Source: Rhodoblastus sp. 17X3 (GTDB lineage: Bacteria > Pseudomonadota > Alphaproteobacteria > Rhizobiales > Beijerinckiaceae). From it: a stretch of 49,614 nt of DNA. Shown piece by piece: positions 48,212 through 49,614 of the stretch (position 1 is the stretch's first letter; every line of letters begins with the position of its first letter). The notes beneath the pieces were generated by a model. That model did not search any database and had not been told where the DNA came from. It worked only from the letters and a program-made list of their open reading frames with translations. Made by a program: the position numbers and the translations under genes. The DNA lies in assembly GCF_030056575.1 (NCBI RefSeq), contig NZ_JASHHX010000025.1:1-49614 (forward strand), written 5' to 3'.

Positions 48212-48626
48212 GTGCGCCTCCGCCCGCTTCGACCGACGCAACCGGATGGGACCGAACGCGCCAATATTTGCGCCATCGCCCTGTCGCCCGATCCAAAAGA
48301 AGAAATTGTGTTGGGCGCAACTTCGGCGCCCGCAGTTTCCGCAACCGGCGCCCGCTGGCGCCTATGCAGAAACGCGGCGGTCACGCCGCCCTCCCCTTCC
48401 AGGGGTGGAGCGCGGCGCGCGCGCAGTCGGGGAATAAGGGATCAGGGGACAAAGCGGCCCGCCCCGGGCGAAACCCCGGCTCGGGCATCGGCTGCATCTG
48501 ACCAATCATTGGCCGCCCCCTGCAAATCGACTCGTTTGAAAAGCCTGATCTCGGATGCGGATAATGTATATGGGGGATGACGCCTTTGTGAAGGCTTTCC
48601 GGTGATTTTCCTTCTGATGTGGCGTT
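48212..48626. other. Non-coding gap before the HNH gene
   Basis: These 415 bases lie between two leftward genes. They hold a GC-rich nested hairpin (about 48458-48487, core CCGGG-N6-CCCGG) without a T-run, and must contain the HNH gene promoter. Several open frames here are short or run antisense into the HNH gene and have no ribosome site. I see no gene. Confidence 0.5.
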
Positions 48627-49508
48627 TTATCGCGTCGGGATCGGCGCGCCGCTGCGATAATCGTAGAAGCCGCGCTGGGTCTTGCGGCCCAGCCAGCCAG
48701 CTTCGACATATTTCACCAGCAAGGGGCAGGGCCGGTATTTTGAATCGGCCAGACCCTCATGCAGGACCTGCATGATCGAAAGGCAGGTGTCGAGGCCGAT
48801 GAAATCCGCCAGCTGCAGCGGACCCATGGGGTGATTCGCGCCGAGCCGCATCGCTGTATCAATGGCGTCGACGGTCCCGACGCCTTCGTAAAGCGTGTAG
48901 ATCGCCTCATTGACCATCGGCAGCAGGATGCGATTGACGATGAAGGCGGGGAAATCTTCCGAGACGGTCACCGTCTTGCCGAGCGTCTCGATGTAGACAC
49001 GCGCCGCGGCGAAGGTTTCGTCATCGGTCGCAATGCCGCGAATCAGCTCCACCAGCTGCATGCGCGGCACGGGATTCATGAAATGTATGCCGATGAAACG
49101 GCTGGCGCGATCCGTGGTCGAAGCGAGACGCGTGATCGAGATCGACGACGTATTGGTCGCTATGACCGCGTCTTTTTTCATCGACAGGCAAACTTCGGAG
49201 AGGATCTTGCGCTTGATCTCTTCGTTTTCCGTGGCGGCTTCGATGACCAGGTCGGCGTTGCCGAGATCCTTGAAGGCCGGCGCGGGCTTGATGCGCGCGA
49301 TGGCCGCCGCCTTCTCGGCGGCGGTCATGGCGTCGCGTTCGACCAGACGGCTCAGATTGCCGTCAATCTTGGCGATGGCCGCGTTGATTCGATCCAGGGA
49401 AATATCGTTCATGACGACGTCGAAACCGCCGATGGCGCTCACCTGCGCGATGCCACTGCCCATTTGACCCGAGCCGACGACGCCGATTTTACGAATTTCG
49501 AAGGTCAT
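48627..49508 (-). CDS. 3-hydroxybutyryl-CoA dehydrogenase
   Basis: An NAD(P)-dependent enzyme that interconverts acetoacetyl-CoA and (S)-3-hydroxybutyryl-CoA. It has 293 residues, the short stand-alone form. The Rossmann loop GSGQMG is at 12-17 (GVVGSGQMGSGIAQ), the catalytic His is in GIHFMNPVPRMQLVELI, and the substrate region includes NRILLPMVNEAIYTLYEGVG and LGANHPMGPLQLADFIGLDT. The ATG at 49508 has GGAA upstream. The product could enter the ethylmalonyl-CoA pathway through crotonyl-CoA. Confidence 0.95.
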   Translation of the reverse strand: MTFEIRKIGVVGSGQMGSGIAQVSAIGGFDVVMNDISLDRINAAIAKIDGNLSRLVERDAMTAAEKAAAIARIKPAPAFKDLGNADLVIEAATENEEIKRKILSEVCLSMKKDAVIATNTSSISITRLASTTDRASRFIGIHFMNPVPRMQLVELIRGIATDDETFAAARVYIETLGKTVTVSEDFPAFIVNRILLPMVNEAIYTLYEGVGTVDAIDTAMRLGANHPMGPLQLADFIGLDTCLSIMQVLHEGLADSKYRPCPLLVKYVEAGWLGRKTQRGFYDYRSGAPIPTR

Positions 49509-49577
49509 GATCCATTCCCGACCGGTTCACGCAAGCGGCGGCGATCATAGGTCACAATCGCCGCCGCCGCATCTATC

Positions 49578-49614
49578 CTAACGGCCGATCTTCTTGAGCT
49601 CTTCGTTCAATTCT
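49578..49614 (-). CDS. C-terminal end of an unidentified leftward gene (partial)
   Basis: Reading leftward from the window edge, one frame gives ELNEELKKIGR then a TAG stop at 49580-49578. It lies 69 bases before the start of the 3-hydroxybutyryl-CoA dehydrogenase gene on the same strand. In related bacteria this position is often taken by the electron transfer flavoprotein alpha subunit, but 11 residues are too few to identify it. Confidence 0.4.
   Translation of the reverse strand, partial: ELNEELKKIGR

Noticed and set aside
47048-48580. A 510-residue rightward open frame across the TIGR02300 and HNH genes
   Set aside because: It runs antisense to both genes and through their intergenic space, with no domain and no ribosome site.

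Overview
This window looks like a stretch of chromosome from an alphaproteobacterium of the order Hyphomicrobiales (Rhizobiales). The GC content is high and coding density is dense on both strands. Several families that are essentially alphaproteobacterial are present (DUF4167, DUF2794, TIGR02300, an Irr-type Fur protein), along with the usual rhizobial gene orders hisB-DUF2628-hisH-hisA-hisF-hisE-coaA, tsaB-rimI-plsC-miaB-phoH-ybeY-corC-lnt-xre-metK-trmB and ubiE-ubiB-coaBC-dut. Genes for crotonyl-CoA carboxylase/reductase and ethylmalonyl-CoA mutase indicate the ethylmalonyl-CoA pathway, as in methylotrophic or acetate-assimilating members. A family-level placement (Beijerinckiaceae or Methylocystaceae) is only a guess.

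Layout: 1-1111 holds the N-terminal part of ftsK, cut by the window edge, with a CtrA-type box upstream. 1413-5129 is a divergent ccr/ecm pair. 5213-13110 holds uppP, then a leftward block clpB, DUF4167, prmC, htpG. 13522-13908 is a DUF2794 gene. 13916-18564 is the leftward histidine operon ending in coaA. 18812-22512 runs rightward with hslV-hslU, trpS and an Nfu-type Fe-S gene. 22565-33151 is a long rightward series of tRNA modification, ribosome maturation, envelope and SAM genes. 33138-34861 is leftward (metallopeptidase, mutM). 34952-42905 is rightward (ubiE, ubiB, coaBC, dut, cysK, enoyl-CoA hydratase, rpsT, hrcA, SemiSWEET). 42909-44532 is a divergent pair of peptidoglycan enzymes. Then come malonyl-CoA decarboxylase, an Irr-like regulator, tRNA-Ala(GGC), a TIGR02300 gene, an HNH endonuclease and 3-hydroxybutyryl-CoA dehydrogenase. 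The last 37 bases are the end of another leftward gene.

How the genes fit together: four acyl-CoA enzymes (3-hydroxybutyryl-CoA dehydrogenase, an enoyl-CoA hydratase, Ccr and Ecm) could form a path from acetoacetyl-CoA to methylsuccinyl-CoA, although they are not in one operon. Protein quality control is represented by ClpB, HtpG, HslUV and HrcA. CoaA and CoaBC supply steps of coenzyme A synthesis. I saw no insertion sequence, prophage, CRISPR array or obvious island.

The signals most worth following are regulatory: a CtrA box before ftsK, an Irr-box palindrome before a Fur-family gene whose recognition helix has diverged, mutually exclusive hairpins before rpsT, a hairpin-rich leader before metK, dyads between ccr and ecm, and a direct repeat between the two peptidoglycan genes. 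I found no clearly new multi-gene system.
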